Positions 7,835 to 16,899 of a stretch of 33,317 nucleotides of DNA are shown here, one piece after another. The translations under genes were made by a program, and so were the position numbers. How positions within the stretch are numbered: position 1 is the stretch's first letter; the number at the start of each line of letters is the position of its first letter. This stretch comes from Chloroflexota bacterium (lineage in GTDB: Bacteria; Chloroflexota; Anaerolineae; Caldilineales; Caldilineaceae), in NCBI GenBank assembly GCA_003577005.1, contig QEUW01000100.1:1-33317 (forward strand), written 5' to 3'. The notes under the pieces were generated by a model, which was given only the letters and a program-made list of their open reading frames with translations, was not told where the DNA came from and made no database searches.

Positions 7835-9928
7835 ATGAGGAAAACGACTCGGTGGCGCAAGCGTGTGGCAGGGCTACTGGTGATGGCGCTCCTGTGGCTC
7901 AATTTCCCCGGCGGGCCAGCGCAACCACTGGCCGCGCTGGCGGCTCCCAGCGCCGACCCCGATGAGGAGATTGTCTATATTGACGGCAACGGCGTGATCC
8001 GTGTGCTCGACACCCGCGTCACCGGTGGCAACCCTGCGGTGGAATGGTTTAGCCCCGATGGCGGCTGGCGCGATATTGCGCTGGGTGACGTAAATCTCGA
8101 CGGAGACATGGAGATTATCGCCGTCGGCGGCGGTACGAATGACGGCAAGCTGGCGATCTTTGACCCGGTCGTGGCGTCCGGGCCAATCAACCCCGACCAG
8201 AAGATCAACGGCATTCCGTGGGATACGTTGTACCGGACCGACGTACCCGGGTCGCCGCAGTTGGTTGCTACCGGCAATTTTGACGACAATGTGCCTGGTG
8301 TGGAGATCATCTATACCTACGAAGTGCGCCCGGAAGACAAAGAGGACGACAGTGACCGCACGAGGCTTGTTGCCCTCAAGGCCGATAACCTCACCCCTAC
8401 AGGGCGAAGCTGGGAGGAGCACTTTACGCTCAAATTCGATGAAGACTGGGTGGGCGTAGCCGTTGGTGACCTGGATAACCGTGGGACGGACGAGTTTGCA
8501 CTCGTTTCGGATGAAGGTTCCAACATGCATGTCTATCGCGTGGATGGCGGCGTCAAGCGTATCTACAGCTATGGCAGCAATAGCCGCGCCCCCAAGGCCG
8601 TGGCAATTGGCCGGTGGGAGGCCGGCACGCGTAACTTTTTTGCCTGGACGCGTGGCGCACCGCCCCCGTTAGCCGCGCTCTTTGTAGAGCGTTGGGAGTC
8701 CGACGATGAGTTCGAAGATGTCTACAGCGAAGCATTCGATCCTGGGCCGCGGGTCGCCTTTTTTGCCCAGATCAACAACAACGAGGATGAGGAGCTCGTT
8801 CTCCTGCGAACAGTGCCGGGCGATGGCTCAACACCACGCATGATCGTACGGGGTCGCAGACAGGGCTCTATCCCATCTGAGTTGGAGCAGCGGCTCGACA
8901 GTGACAACGGCTATCGCGGTGGCGCCGCCGGTGACATCGATGGGGATGGCATGGATGAGATCGTCCTCGTCCGCGACAATCGTATCCTCGTGTTCTACGA
9001 GCCTAACGTTTCGGCCCGGACCAACAGCTACGATCTCTCGACCAACCGGCGAAGTATTGTCATCGGTGACTTGGATAAGAACGGCTTTATCTCCGGGCCG
9101 CAGTTTGGCGCCGACCGGAGCAAGGTCGATGGCGTGATGCCCGCCGGTGGCGAAATGAGAACCGAGTCCATCAACCTCATCAACACGAGTGGACCCGAAC
9201 CAATCCCCTTTTCTGTGGCCGTAGTGGGCAACCCATCGTGGCTCTCGGTCTCATCGCCCACGAATGTTACACCGGCTCAGATTTTCTTCACCTTTAACGC
9301 CAACAATGTGCAGGCAGGTGAGTATCGCACGGAAGTGCAGATCACCAGCAGCAATACGGCTGTGCTCAACCAGCCGTTTATCATCGAGGTGACGCTCAGG
9401 GTGACTGCGGCATTGGTTTCGCTACAACCGCCGTCCCTGGCCTTTAGCCACCCCTGCACCGAGACGGCAACGATCCAGACTGCGAGGGTACAGGTGGGCG
9501 GCACGGCAGGCATCCGCTACACCGCAGCGATCGTTGCCTCGCCAGACATGGCGGCTGCGCAGGCGGCGCTAGCCGGCCCAATCGAGGATGGCTATATTTC
9601 GGAAACCGGGGAGCTCGTTCTGAGCGACAGCCAAGGCAACGAAGTAACGATGGCCGGTCTGGGCGATCTGGTGGCGGCCAGCGGGGTCAACAGTGAGTGG
9701 CCTTCGGGGGTCTCCTGGGCGACGGCGCGTTCGGCAAACGACAGCATTCCGGATCAGATCACAATTGAGGCTGGGTCGCTCTATTCGGACACAGTGCGCT
9801 ACGCTGAAGCGCTGTTGGTCATCGTGGCCGATGCGCGTGCCGGCGCTCCTCCCGGCAATGTGCGGCTGTTGCCGATCTCCAATCTCTGCGCCACCGACTA
9901 TCTCTATTTGAGCTGGATCGCACGCTGA
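7835..9928 (+). CDS. secreted FG-GAP/VCBS-repeat protein with BACON-like domain
   Basis: An exported protein of 697 residues. An N-terminal signal peptide (RWRKRV followed by a hydrophobic stretch, ending near ALAA) is followed by several FG-GAP-type repeats of an integrin-like beta-propeller, each with an Asp-rich calcium loop. Examples are GDVNLDGDMEI, GDLDNRGTDEF, GDIDGDGMDEI and GDLDKNG. After about residue 430 comes an immunoglobulin-like segment containing NPSWLSVSSPTN, typical of BACON domains, then an unassigned C-terminal region of about 170 residues. Such proteins are extracellular and mediate adhesion or glycan binding; the ligand here is unknown. The frame opens at ATG 7826, but AAGGAG directly abuts it. 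The second ATG at 7835 lies nine bases from that Shine-Dalgarno and is preferred. It stands alone, ending at a strong hairpin. Confidence 0.82.
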   Translation: MRKTTRWRKRVAGLLVMALLWLNFPGGPAQPLAALAAPSADPDEEIVYIDGNGVIRVLDTRVTGGNPAVEWFSPDGGWRDIALGDVNLDGDMEIIAVGGGTNDGKLAIFDPVVASGPINPDQKINGIPWDTLYRTDVPGSPQLVATGNFDDNVPGVEIIYTYEVRPEDKEDDSDRTRLVALKADNLTPTGRSWEEHFTLKFDEDWVGVAVGDLDNRGTDEFALVSDEGSNMHVYRVDGGVKRIYSYGSNSRAPKAVAIGRWEAGTRNFFAWTRGAPPPLAALFVERWESDDEFEDVYSEAFDPGPRVAFFAQINNNEDEELVLLRTVPGDGSTPRMIVRGRRQGSIPSELEQRLDSDNGYRGGAAGDIDGDGMDEIVLVRDNRILVFYEPNVSARTNSYDLSTNRRSIVIGDLDKNGFISGPQFGADRSKVDGVMPAGGEMRTESINLINTSGPEPIPFSVAVVGNPSWLSVSSPTNVTPAQIFFTFNANNVQAGEYRTEVQITSSNTAVLNQPFIIEVTLRVTAALVSLQPPSLAFSHPCTETATIQTARVQVGGTAGIRYTAAIVASPDMAAAQAALAGPIEDGYISETGELVLSDSQGNEVTMAGLGDLVAASGVNSEWPSGVSWATARSANDSIPDQITIEAGSLYSDTVRYAEALLVIVADARAGAPPGNVRLLPISNLCATDYLYLSWIAR

Positions 9929-9958
9929 GTGTGGGCCTGATGGCCTGACGATTGTCGC

Positions 9959-9991
9959 AGGAGCCAGGCTTTTCAGAAAAGCCTGGCTCCT
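9959..9991 (+). terminator. strong terminator-like hairpin after the FG-GAP gene
   Basis: A perfect 15-bp stem (AGGAGCCAGGCTTTT with its complement, 9977-9991) with a 3-base loop lies 30 bases after the stop. The stem includes an A/T segment, but no clear T-run follows. It should stop or stabilise the transcript end. Confidence 0.72.
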
Positions 9992-10073
9992 ACATTCTGT
10001 CGTAACAAAAAGAGCGGACATTAAGGAGCCCTGACTGAAGGCCAGCACTTCTCAAAAGTGGCGACAAAGGTCA

Positions 10074-10139
10074 AGAGCTGCGGATCGGTGCCTCACTCAC
10101 ACAAATGTAATTCACGCGTTTCTGTCAATCCGCAGCTCT
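10074..10139. repeat. 12-bp perfect inverted repeat upstream of the sugar-operon promoter
   Basis: AGAGCTGCGGAT (10074-10085) is the exact reverse complement of 10128-10139, with a 42-base loop. It ends 26 bases before the -35 box. It may be a regulatory hairpin, an operator pair, or another small palindromic element. Confidence 0.6.
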
Positions 10140-10165
10140 CTACCCTGGCCCTCCGCAAACGCGGC

Positions 10166-10194
10166 TTGACGTTCCCGCCCAACCCGCTTACAAT
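10166..10194 (+). promoter_or_regulatory. sigma-70 promoter of the first CUT1 operon
   Basis: TTGACG (10166-10171), a 17-base spacer and TACAAT (10189-10194) match the consensus at 10 of 12 positions. The predicted start near 10201 gives a leader of about 70 bases to the ATG at 10271. Confidence 0.78.
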
Positions 10195-10270
10195 GGCAGA
10201 GGATAGTGCAACGAAAGTGTGCTGCCCCTGCACACCCGCTTCTCGCTCAACCAACAAAGGAGAACTGACT

Positions 10271-11593
10271 ATGAATGCCCTCCACCATACCCTGTCGCGC
10301 CGTGCGTTCTTGCAGACGCTCGCAGCGACCAGCGGCATAGTGGCGGTGGCCGCCTGCGCCCCCCCGGCACCCGCTGGCAGTGGCGCCGCCCCCGCCGCCG
10401 ACGATAAGGTCACACTGGAGCTGTGGACCTTCGTCAACACCCACGCTCGCTGGTTCCGCTCGATGGCCGAGAGCTATCAGGAGGAACAAAATCCCAACTT
10501 TGAGCTCAATGTCTCGGAGATCGCCTACGGGGATATGCACGACAAGCTGCTGATTGCTCTCCAGTCGGGTGGCGTCGGTGCGCCAGATCTGGCCGACATC
10601 GAGCAGGGTCGTTTCGGCGGCTTTTTGCGTGGCGATGACCCTGGCCTGGTCGATCTGTCCGACCGGCTCAATGAAGGAGGCTATCTCGACGAACTGGTTG
10701 CGTCACGCGAGGCGCTCTACACGCATCAGGGGAGAATCTATGGCATTGAACATGCGTTGACGCCGGTGGTCCTCTACTACCGGCACGACATCTGGGGGGA
10801 GGCAGGTGTTGACCCGGCTGCCTTCCAGACGTGGGATGACTATATTGCCGGAGCCAAACAGGTGGTGCAGGAGGGTGTATCGGCCATTGCTTTCCCCGGC
10901 CACGATGTGCTGCTCCGCCAGCGCGGCAGCGACTACTTCGACGCCGACGGCAACTGCACGCTTGACTCACCCGAATCCATTGAAACCGCCGAGTGGATCC
11001 TGGCGCTGCGTGACGAACATGGGATCGCCACACAGACACCCGACAGCAACGAAGCGTGGTGGGCAGCGCTCAAGGAGGATCGATACCTGTCCCATGTGGG
11101 CGCCGACTGGTATGCGGGTTTCTTCAAGGACAACGTACCCGATATGAGCGGGAAGTGGATGGCGACGCCGTTACCCGCGTGGACGGCTGGGGGCATCCGC
11201 ACCAGTTGTAGCGGCGGCACCGGCTCGTGCATCGTCAAGACCAGCGCGCACGTGGAAGAGGCGTGGAGATTTCAAGAGTTTAGCATGTTGTCGGTAGAAG
11301 GAAACGTCCGCCGCTTTGAAATGACCAATCTCTTCCCACCCTTTATCCCGGCGATGGACAACGAGCGCCTCCACGCTGCTGATGAGTATTTCAACGGGCA
11401 AGATCTGGGCGCCGTCTTCGCTGAAGTGGGTCCCAGCGTCCCGGCGCAATATCAGAGTCCTTATCGCGCCGAACTCAACCTCACGCTCGGCCCCATGTGG
11501 CAGGACATCTATGACGGCAACCTCGCCCCCGCCGACGCCTTTACCGAGGTGGCAAACAGCATTCGCGAGGCAATGGAAGCGGATAAGGCATGA
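10271..11593 (+). CDS. sugar ABC transporter substrate-binding lipoprotein (family 1)
   Basis: A 440-residue extracellular solute-binding protein of the CUT1 (maltose/glycerol-phosphate/oligosaccharide) class. The N-terminus has a twin-arginine motif (SRRAFLQT, R10-R11), a hydrophobic segment and a lipobox ending at C29 (VAAC). It is therefore probably exported folded by Tat and lipid-anchored outside the membrane. The mature part begins with the usual [10 protein letters not shown] strand. AAGGAGA lies 8 bases before the ATG; the upstream in-frame extension has no Shine-Dalgarno and crosses the promoter. It heads an operon with the two permeases that follow. The ligand cannot be read from sequence. 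The 3' junction carries an 8-mer-based hairpin. Confidence 0.9.
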   Translation: MNALHHTLSRRAFLQTLAATSGIVAVAACAPPAPAGSGAAPAADDKVTLELWTFVNTHARWFRSMAESYQEEQNPNFELNVSEIAYGDMHDKLLIALQSGGVGAPDLADIEQGRFGGFLRGDDPGLVDLSDRLNEGGYLDELVASREALYTHQGRIYGIEHALTPVVLYYRHDIWGEAGVDPAAFQTWDDYIAGAKQVVQEGVSAIAFPGHDVLLRQRGSDYFDADGNCTLDSPESIETAEWILALRDEHGIATQTPDSNEAWWAALKEDRYLSHVGADWYAGFFKDNVPDMSGKWMATPLPAWTAGGIRTSCSGGTGSCIVKTSAHVEEAWRFQEFSMLSVEGNVRRFEMTNLFPPFIPAMDNERLHAADEYFNGQDLGAVFAEVGPSVPAQYQSPYRAELNLTLGPMWQDIYDGNLAPADAFTEVANSIREAMEADKA

Positions 11594-11596
11594 CGA

Positions 11597-11680
11597 GATG
11601 ACAAGGTGACAAATGACAGGATGATCATCACGTTGTCATCTTGTCATTTGTCATCCTGTCACACCTTATCATCCTGTCAC
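11597..11680. repeat. 8-mer-based stem-loop between binding protein and permease (family B)
   Basis: The left arm 11597-11624, built from TGACAA-type units, pairs with 11636-11662 over about 27 positions with few mismatches and an 11-base loop. A further TCATCCTGTCA unit at 11669-11679 allows alternative pairing. It uses the same words as the element at 22700-22772, which also sits between a binding-protein gene and a permease gene. Confidence 0.78.
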
Positions 11681-11709
11681 CCTGCCATGCTTTCAGAAAC
11701 GAGGATCCT

Positions 11710-12574
11710 GTGACCGGCAGACGACTGGCGCCCTATCTGTTTATCAGCCCCTTTTTTGTCGGCTATGCTATCTTTTTTGTCTACCCAACGTTGTGGGCGC
11801 TCTATCTGAGTTTTTTTAGGAAGGATGGCGTTGCCAGCACACCGACCTTTGTTGGTTTTCGGAATTATCTGAGCTTGTTGAGTGACGAACTTTTTATCAA
11901 GGCGCTGACCAACACGAGCTACTATGCGGCGGGCAGCATCTTTATCATTGTTCCGGCAGCGCTGGGGCTGGCGTTGGTGTTGGTGGCGCCGCGCTTGCCG
12001 TGGCGCGAGTTCTTTCGCTTTTTTTTCTTTTCACCCAATATCACGGCGGGCGTGGTGGTGGCTATCATCTTCCGGCTCGTCTTTGAGAGCGAATATGGGT
12101 TGCTCAACAACTATATTTTGGCGCCGCTGGGTCTGGAGCCGGTGCGTTGGCTCCGCGAGCCGGCAGCCATTATGCCGGCGATCATCCTGATGGGGCTGTG
12201 GCGGTGCTCTCTACTTTATGGCCGGGCTACAAAACATCCCTACCGAGATCAAAGAGGCGGCGGTCATCGACGGCGCCACCCGCTGGCAGCTCTTTCGCCA
12301 TATCACGCTGCCGTTGCTGCGCCCCGTGATGATCTTCGTATTGACTTTTGCCATCATCGGCTCCTACAACCTCTTTGGCGAGCCGGCAGTGCTGCTGGGC
12401 GCCGAAGGGGGGCCGCGCAACGCTGGCCTCTTTATGACCATGTATCTCTATGTGACTGGCTTTCGTTTCTTGAAATTGGGTTATGCCGCCGCCATTGGCT
12501 ATGCGCTGGCGCTCATCATCCTGTTGTTGACGCTGCTCCAGTTGCGCGTCCTGGGTGTCTTTCGGGAGGATTGA
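11710..12574 (+). pseudogene. sugar ABC transporter permease (UgpA/MalF-like), frameshifted
   Basis: A CUT1 permease subunit split by a frameshift near 12200-12217. The first part starts at GTG 11710 (GAGGA upstream) and runs through [16 protein letters not shown] and about four membrane segments to [10 protein letters not shown]. The reading then continues in the next frame from [21 protein letters not shown], which includes the EAA loop that docks the ATPase, to the stop at 12574. Restoring the frame needs one base fewer or two more. If the shift is real, the unshifted product lacks the EAA loop and the transporter should not work. Elsewhere the sequence looks fully conserved, so a sequencing error or a very recent mutation is likely. 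The long unshifted frame to 12717 has no permease character after the shift. Confidence 0.8.
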
Positions 12575-12575
12575 C

Positions 12576-13460
12576 GTGGCTACAACTGCATCGGCGCCGC
12601 GGCAGGTTGCTGCTCCCGCCCAGCGGGTCCGGCTCCAGCGCCATCTGGAACGTCTTCTCCTCTATGCCGTGCTCCTGGTCGCCGTTCTGCTCACCGGCGC
12701 TCCTTTCGTCTATATGATCTCTGGTTCGTTCAAAGAGAACGCCGAGATCTTTAGCCTGCCGCTGAGCTTTATCCCGCAGAACCCGACGATGGTCAACTAC
12801 GACCGTCTGCTGAGCGGCGCTGAAATCCCCTATGCCAAGCAGTTTGGCAACAGCATCCTTGTGGCCGTGAGCCAGACTCTACTCACCCTGTTGGTGTCGT
12901 CGATGGTGGGGTGGGGGTTTGCCAAATATGAGTTTCGGGGCAAACAGCCGCTTTTCTTGTTCTTGCTCACGACGTTGATGATCCCCTTTCAGATCACGTT
13001 GGTGCCGCTCTTTTTGGTGATGCTCGGCATCGGCTGGCTGGACAGCTATTTGGCGATCATCATCCCCGGCGCCATCAGCGCGTTTGGCGTCTTCTTTATG
13101 CGACAAAACATGTTGGCGATCCCCAGCGAGCTGATCGATGCCGCCCGTATTGACGGCGCGTCGGAGTGGGGCATCTACTGGCGCATCGGGTTGCCGCTCG
13201 CCAAGGGCGCGCTTTCGGTTCTGGCCGTGCTGGTTTTTCTTGGCTCGTGGAACGACTACCTGTGGCCGCTCATCGTCCTGCGCAGCACAGACAAATTCAC
13301 CTATCCGCTGGGCCTGGCGACGTTGTACGGGCTCTACCGGATCGAATATGGGATGATCCTGGCCGGCGCCTTTATCGCGACCCTGCCGATTGTCACCATC
13401 TTTATCGCCGGGCGTCGGCAGTTGTTGACCAACCTGACCGTTGGCGCGATCAAAGGGTAG
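12576..13460 (+). CDS. sugar ABC transporter permease (UgpE/MalG-like)
   Basis: The second CUT1 permease, 294 residues, with six predicted membrane segments. The EAA loop ([23 protein letters not shown], mid-protein, followed by [12 protein letters not shown]) contacts the ATPase. The GTG at 12576 is chosen because GGGAGGA lies 5 bases upstream and overlaps the end of the preceding permease. The two genes are one base apart, a sign of translational coupling. An upstream in-frame GTG at 12555 would fall inside the preceding gene and is not preferred. It forms the importer with the binding protein at 10271 and the frameshifted partner. No ATPase gene follows, so the complex probably borrows a shared MsmX/UgpC-type ATPase encoded elsewhere. 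Confidence 0.9.
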   Translation: MATTASAPRQVAAPAQRVRLQRHLERLLLYAVLLVAVLLTGAPFVYMISGSFKENAEIFSLPLSFIPQNPTMVNYDRLLSGAEIPYAKQFGNSILVAVSQTLLTLLVSSMVGWGFAKYEFRGKQPLFLFLLTTLMIPFQITLVPLFLVMLGIGWLDSYLAIIIPGAISAFGVFFMRQNMLAIPSELIDAARIDGASEWGIYWRIGLPLAKGALSVLAVLVFLGSWNDYLWPLIVLRSTDKFTYPLGLATLYGLYRIEYGMILAGAFIATLPIVTIFIAGRRQLLTNLTVGAIKG

Positions 13461-13545
13461 CTACCCAGGGGGCGATAGCGTCTGTTTAGTTGGGGTGCGT
13501 CCGCAATTTGGGGCGACCACAGAACCCGCATTCTGGGAAAGGGCC

Positions 13546-13570
13546 GGCGCCCGTTTGCATAAACGGCGCC
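13546..13570 (+). terminator. possible hairpin terminator after the first CUT1 operon
   Basis: GGCGC-CGTTT pairs with AAACG-GCGCC (arms 13546-13556 and 13561-13570, one bulged C) around loop GCAT. It lies 85 bases after the permease stop. No T-run follows, so Rho-independent termination is uncertain. The rest of the 259-base gap to the GntR gene shows nothing recognisable. Confidence 0.45.
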
Positions 13571-13719
13571 TCACTGGCCCCGGGCGCCCGCTGGGTGCGG
13601 AATGCTTGTCCGCCGCCGCTTCGCCCCCAATCCCGACGGGCAAGGTTCCCAACCGGCATCACTGATTTGTGCTGGTGAAGAGCCATTCATTTACCTGTTG
13701 CCACAGTGACAGCTTTACT

Positions 13720-14418
13720 ATGGAACAAGCGCGCGACGGTCTGGCTTTGGTTTTACATCCTCACAGTCCCAAACGCACTGCACGAGTACGAGGCGCGTCG
13801 CTCACCGATCAGGTCTATGAGCGTATCCGAGAAGACATCATCCATGGGCATTTGGTGCCAGGCGTGCGGCTCGTGGAGATGGAGATCGCGCAGCAGATGG
13901 GCACCAGCCAGGGGCCGGTGCGCGAGGCGCTGCAACGGCTCGAACACGAGGGGCTGGTTGATCGCCATGCCCGCAGCGCAACGTATGTCACTCAGATCTC
14001 TCTGGAGGATATGCACGACATCTTTTCGATCCGCAGCATGGTGGAGGGTTGTGCGATTCGCCAGACGGCGCAACGAATGACGCATGTCCGATATGAGGCG
14101 CTACAGTCTTTGGTGGACCGGATGCGCCGGGCCGGCCAGCGCAATGATATTGCATCCCTGGTCAATTATGATATGGAGTTTCACCGTAACCTCTGTATCT
14201 GGTCGGAGAATCCAACACTGCTGCGGGTCTGGACGCCGCTCGTGTCGCAAACCGAGCGCTTTGTCGTCCAGATGCATCCGCGCTATTTTGCCGATCTGGT
14301 CGAGGTCGCCGATGCGCACGTCCCCGTTCTGGATGCACTCTGCCGCGGTCTCATCGAAGGGGCAGAGACAGCGATCCGCGAACATATTATGCTTGTTTGG
14401 TCACGAATTCGCCAGTAG
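13720..14418 (+). CDS. GntR-family regulator, FCD (FadR-type) subfamily
   Basis: A 232-residue DNA-binding regulator. A winged helix-turn-helix (about residues 27-92, with LTDQVYERIREDIIHG and SQGPVREALQRLEHEGLV) is joined to an all-helical FCD ligand domain (about 100-228). The metal or ligand residues appear as D151, H155, H200 and H222. This subfamily usually represses sugar-acid, amino-acid or fatty-acid catabolic operons until an organic acid binds. The ATG at 13720 is chosen over the upstream GTG at 13669 because the intervening residues precede the family's usual start. Its own ribosome site is weak. It is 44 bases upstream of the PhyH gene on the same strand and probably controls the PhyH-transporter set, perhaps also the CUT1 operon behind it. 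Confidence 0.88.
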   Translation: MEQARDGLALVLHPHSPKRTARVRGASLTDQVYERIREDIIHGHLVPGVRLVEMEIAQQMGTSQGPVREALQRLEHEGLVDRHARSATYVTQISLEDMHDIFSIRSMVEGCAIRQTAQRMTHVRYEALQSLVDRMRRAGQRNDIASLVNYDMEFHRNLCIWSENPTLLRVWTPLVSQTERFVVQMHPRYFADLVEVADAHVPVLDALCRGLIEGAETAIREHIMLVWSRIRQ

Positions 14419-14462
14419 ATAGCTTTGAAACTTTATCAATCTGTGCCAGAGGAGTATTCTCT

Positions 14463-15386
14463 ATGCTAGCCACACGACAGCGTGCGCCCGCAACGGTAAC
14501 GAGCCATGCTACCCAGATCACCGACGAGCACGCGGACTTCTATCGCGAGAACGGCTATCTGGTCGTCGAAGACGCACTCACAGCACAGGAGGTGGATGCG
14601 CTGCGTCAAGAGACCGTACGGATCTGTCGCGGGGAACTGGGCCGCGTACGTGGTCTGCCACCCGTTCTCCCCGGTGACACCGACGAGGATGTTGTCCGGC
14701 GTACGATCTGCGTCCATTTTCCCCACAAGATCTCCGAGGTGATGTATGATTTTCTGGCGCACCGCATCATTGTCGATGTGTTGACGCGGGTCATCGGGCC
14801 AAACGTGAAGTGTATGCAGTCCATGCTCTTTATCAAGGCCTCGGGCAAGCCGGGGCAGGCATGGCATCAGGATGAAGGCTTTATCCCTACTCGCGACCGT
14901 TCGCTGGGCGCGGCATGGATGGCGCTGGATGACGCAACGGTGGAAAATGGCTGTCTGTGGGTGATTCCCGGTTCGCACAAACGCGGCATCATCTGGCCCC
15001 ACCGCGAACATGACGACGAGCGCTTTGACTGTGTGGTTGAGTCGTTCCAGTTCCCCTATACCGACGACGATGCCGTGCCCGTCGAAGTAAAGGCCGGTAG
15101 CATCGTCTTTTTCAACGGCTATCTCTTACACCGTTCGTTGCCCAATGTGGCCCAGCGTGGTTTTCGCCGCTCGCTGGTCAACCACTATTGCAGCGCCGAG
15201 ACGCTCCTGCCCTGGCGCCCGCCCGAAAAGCCGGGGCCCATGGCAACCCATGATCACCGCGACATTGTTTTGATCGCGGGCGAAGATCCCTATGTCTACA
15301 AAGGGATCGAAGACCTGATGTACCCCCATATCCGGCCCGATCGCGAAGGCGGGTGCCGCTGGCCGACGCGAGAAGACCCGGAGTAG
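14463..15386 (+). CDS. phytanoyl-CoA dioxygenase (PhyH) family oxygenase
   Basis: A 307-residue member of the non-haem Fe(II)/2-oxoglutarate oxygenases. Such enzymes hydroxylate a carbon of a small substrate while decarboxylating 2-oxoglutarate. The double-stranded beta-helix shows the iron triad as H135-x-D137 (WHQDEGF) and H223 (LLHRSLPN), with R235 or R236 placed to bind 2-oxoglutarate. GAGGAG sits 8 bases before ATG 14463, which starts shortly before the conserved FYRENGYLVVED. Nothing suggests export, so it acts in the cytoplasm. It lies directly upstream of, and probably in an operon with, a CUT1 importer (43-base gap). The likely role is oxidation of the imported compound or its breakdown product; the substrate is unknown. 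A second family member at 19722 precedes another importer. Confidence 0.88.
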   Translation: MLATRQRAPATVTSHATQITDEHADFYRENGYLVVEDALTAQEVDALRQETVRICRGELGRVRGLPPVLPGDTDEDVVRRTICVHFPHKISEVMYDFLAHRIIVDVLTRVIGPNVKCMQSMLFIKASGKPGQAWHQDEGFIPTRDRSLGAAWMALDDATVENGCLWVIPGSHKRGIIWPHREHDDERFDCVVESFQFPYTDDDAVPVEVKAGSIVFFNGYLLHRSLPNVAQRGFRRSLVNHYCSAETLLPWRPPEKPGPMATHDHRDIVLIAGEDPYVYKGIEDLMYPHIRPDREGGCRWPTREDPE

Positions 15387-15429
15387 ATTGAATGTCATCC
15401 CTGTATCAAAGGAGACCGGAGGAATTACT

Positions 15430-16821
15430 ATGATTGGAACAGAGAACCAGCGCACCCTGAGCCGCCGCACCTTTTTGCGTGGCGGTGCAGCCGTCGCCGG
15501 TGGCGCCCTGTTGGCTGCCTGCGCCCCGGCAACAGCCCCCGGTGGACAGACCAGCAGCGGCGCCCAGCAGACTGCCGCCGCTACAACGTTGCGCCTGTCG
15601 GCCTGGGCCGACGTACAAGACGCTGTCGTCTACGAGAATATGGTCAACGCCTGGCAAGAACGCCAGAGTGACTACGAGGTGACGGTCGAACAGTATCCGG
15701 GTGGGTACTACGAGAAGATCCAGGCCAATTTCGCCGCCGGCTCCCCGGCGGATGTGCTCTATTATCAGGGCTGGATCTGGCAAGCCTATGCCGAGAATGG
15801 GGTCATCGTTGCGCTGGATGACTATATCGAGCGCGATGGGGTCTCCTCGCTTTTCCCCGAAGGTGAAAACTATCTGAACACGACCAAGTGGGAAGGTGGC
15901 ACCTACATGACGCCCACCGACGTGGGGTCGCTGGTGATCTACTACAACAAAGATCTCTTTGACAAGCAGGGTGTGCCCTACCCGGCCAAGGGCTGGACCT
16001 GGGAGGAATTCCAGAGCGCCATTCAAACATTGACGCACGAAGAGGATGGCACCCGCTACTATGGGTGGGCACAGGCCGGCGGTTGGAACGGGGCCTACGG
16101 TCGCAGTTGTGCCTTTATGCGTCGCAACGGCCATGTGGAGTGGGACAACGTGATCGAGCCGACCGAGGCGCGCTGGGATCATGAGGATATTGCCTCGGCG
16201 CTCCAGTTCTTGATCTACGATGCCATCGAGAACCAATGGTCGCCCAGCCCGGATATCATTGCCGGCGGCGGAGTGGGCGTGGATACGGGGCGTGTAGCGA
16301 TGGTCTTTGAAGGGCCATGGTATATGCCGCGTCTGTGGGGTGAACTGGCGACCACCGAACAGGGCATCAACTTCGATGTAGCCGAGCCGCCCGTCGGCAC
16401 CAGCGGCCGCAACACCACCTTTGGCCACGTTCACGGCCACTGCATGACCGACGCCTCAACCAACAAAGACGGCGGCTGGGAGTTGATCAAGTTCATCCTC
16501 AGCGACGAGGGCCAAGAGATCATTGCTCAGGGTGGCCGTATGTGTGGCCGGCCCGAGAACATCGACTCGATCTGGGGTCCGATTGCCTCTGAAACCTACA
16601 ATTTCACCAATTACGAGGCCTTCTCCAACGGCATGCGTGAAGGCGCTACGCCGCTCATCATGGGCGAGGGCTCGCCGATCAATGCCTACGGTGGCGGCCC
16701 TATCACCGCGCTCTGGGATAAGCTACTGGGTTTGCAGCAGCCGGCAGCCGAGGCCCTGCAGATCGCCAACGAAGAGATCCAGACGGTGCTTGACCAATAT
16801 TATCGCGACAAGAGCGCCTAG
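15430..16821 (+). CDS. sugar ABC transporter substrate-binding lipoprotein (family 1)
   Basis: A 463-residue CUT1 binding protein. Its leader has a twin-arginine motif (SRRTFLRGG, R12-R13) and a lipobox ending at C31 (LAAC), then an Ala/Gln/Thr-rich spacer, so it is a probable Tat-exported lipoprotein. The mature fold begins TTLRLSAWADVQD and includes Trp/Tyr-rich segments typical of carbohydrate binding (WQAYAENGVIVALDDY; FEGPWYMPRLWGEL). A good GGAGG precedes ATG 15430. It follows the PhyH gene by 43 bases and precedes two permeases, with a stem-loop in the junction (16835-16868). It is not a close copy of the protein at 10271, so the two importers probably have different ligands. Confidence 0.9.
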   Translation: MIGTENQRTLSRRTFLRGGAAVAGGALLAACAPATAPGGQTSSGAQQTAAATTLRLSAWADVQDAVVYENMVNAWQERQSDYEVTVEQYPGGYYEKIQANFAAGSPADVLYYQGWIWQAYAENGVIVALDDYIERDGVSSLFPEGENYLNTTKWEGGTYMTPTDVGSLVIYYNKDLFDKQGVPYPAKGWTWEEFQSAIQTLTHEEDGTRYYGWAQAGGWNGAYGRSCAFMRRNGHVEWDNVIEPTEARWDHEDIASALQFLIYDAIENQWSPSPDIIAGGGVGVDTGRVAMVFEGPWYMPRLWGELATTEQGINFDVAEPPVGTSGRNTTFGHVHGHCMTDASTNKDGGWELIKFILSDEGQEIIAQGGRMCGRPENIDSIWGPIASETYNFTNYEAFSNGMREGATPLIMGEGSPINAYGGGPITALWDKLLGLQQPAAEALQIANEEIQTVLDQYYRDKSA

Positions 16822-16834
16822 GTACAGTAGAAGC

Positions 16835-16868
16835 GAGATTGAGGGGCGGCGCACTCGCCCCCAATCTC
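16835..16868. repeat. stem-loop between binding protein and permease
   Basis: GAGATTGAGGGGCG (16835-16848) pairs with CGCCCCCAATCTC (16856-16868) over about 13 positions around a 7-base loop. Weak outer pairing extends to GTAC at 16822 and 16883. It is unlike the periodic elements elsewhere but occupies the same operon position. Confidence 0.72.
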
Positions 16869-16899
16869 CTGAGTATTCTTTAGTACGGGAGGTTGCGTA

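Larger units (their letters stand above)
9929..10270. other. 342-base intergenic region before the first sugar operon
   Basis: It contains the hairpin at 9959-9991, a 5-bp hairpin at 10046-10060, a 12-bp perfect inverted repeat (10074-10139), the promoter at 10166-10194 and a leader of about 70 bases with AAGGAGA before the binding-protein ATG. No gene is seen. Confidence 0.75.

Noticed and set aside
12218..12717. Continuation of the first-frame reading of the CUT1 permease to 12717
   Set aside because: After the frameshift this frame loses all permease character (Arg/His-rich), while the next frame carries the EAA loop.
15406..16440. A 344-residue open frame on the minus strand
   Set aside because: It is antisense to the binding protein at 15430, whose Tat leader and lipobox show that strand is the coding one.
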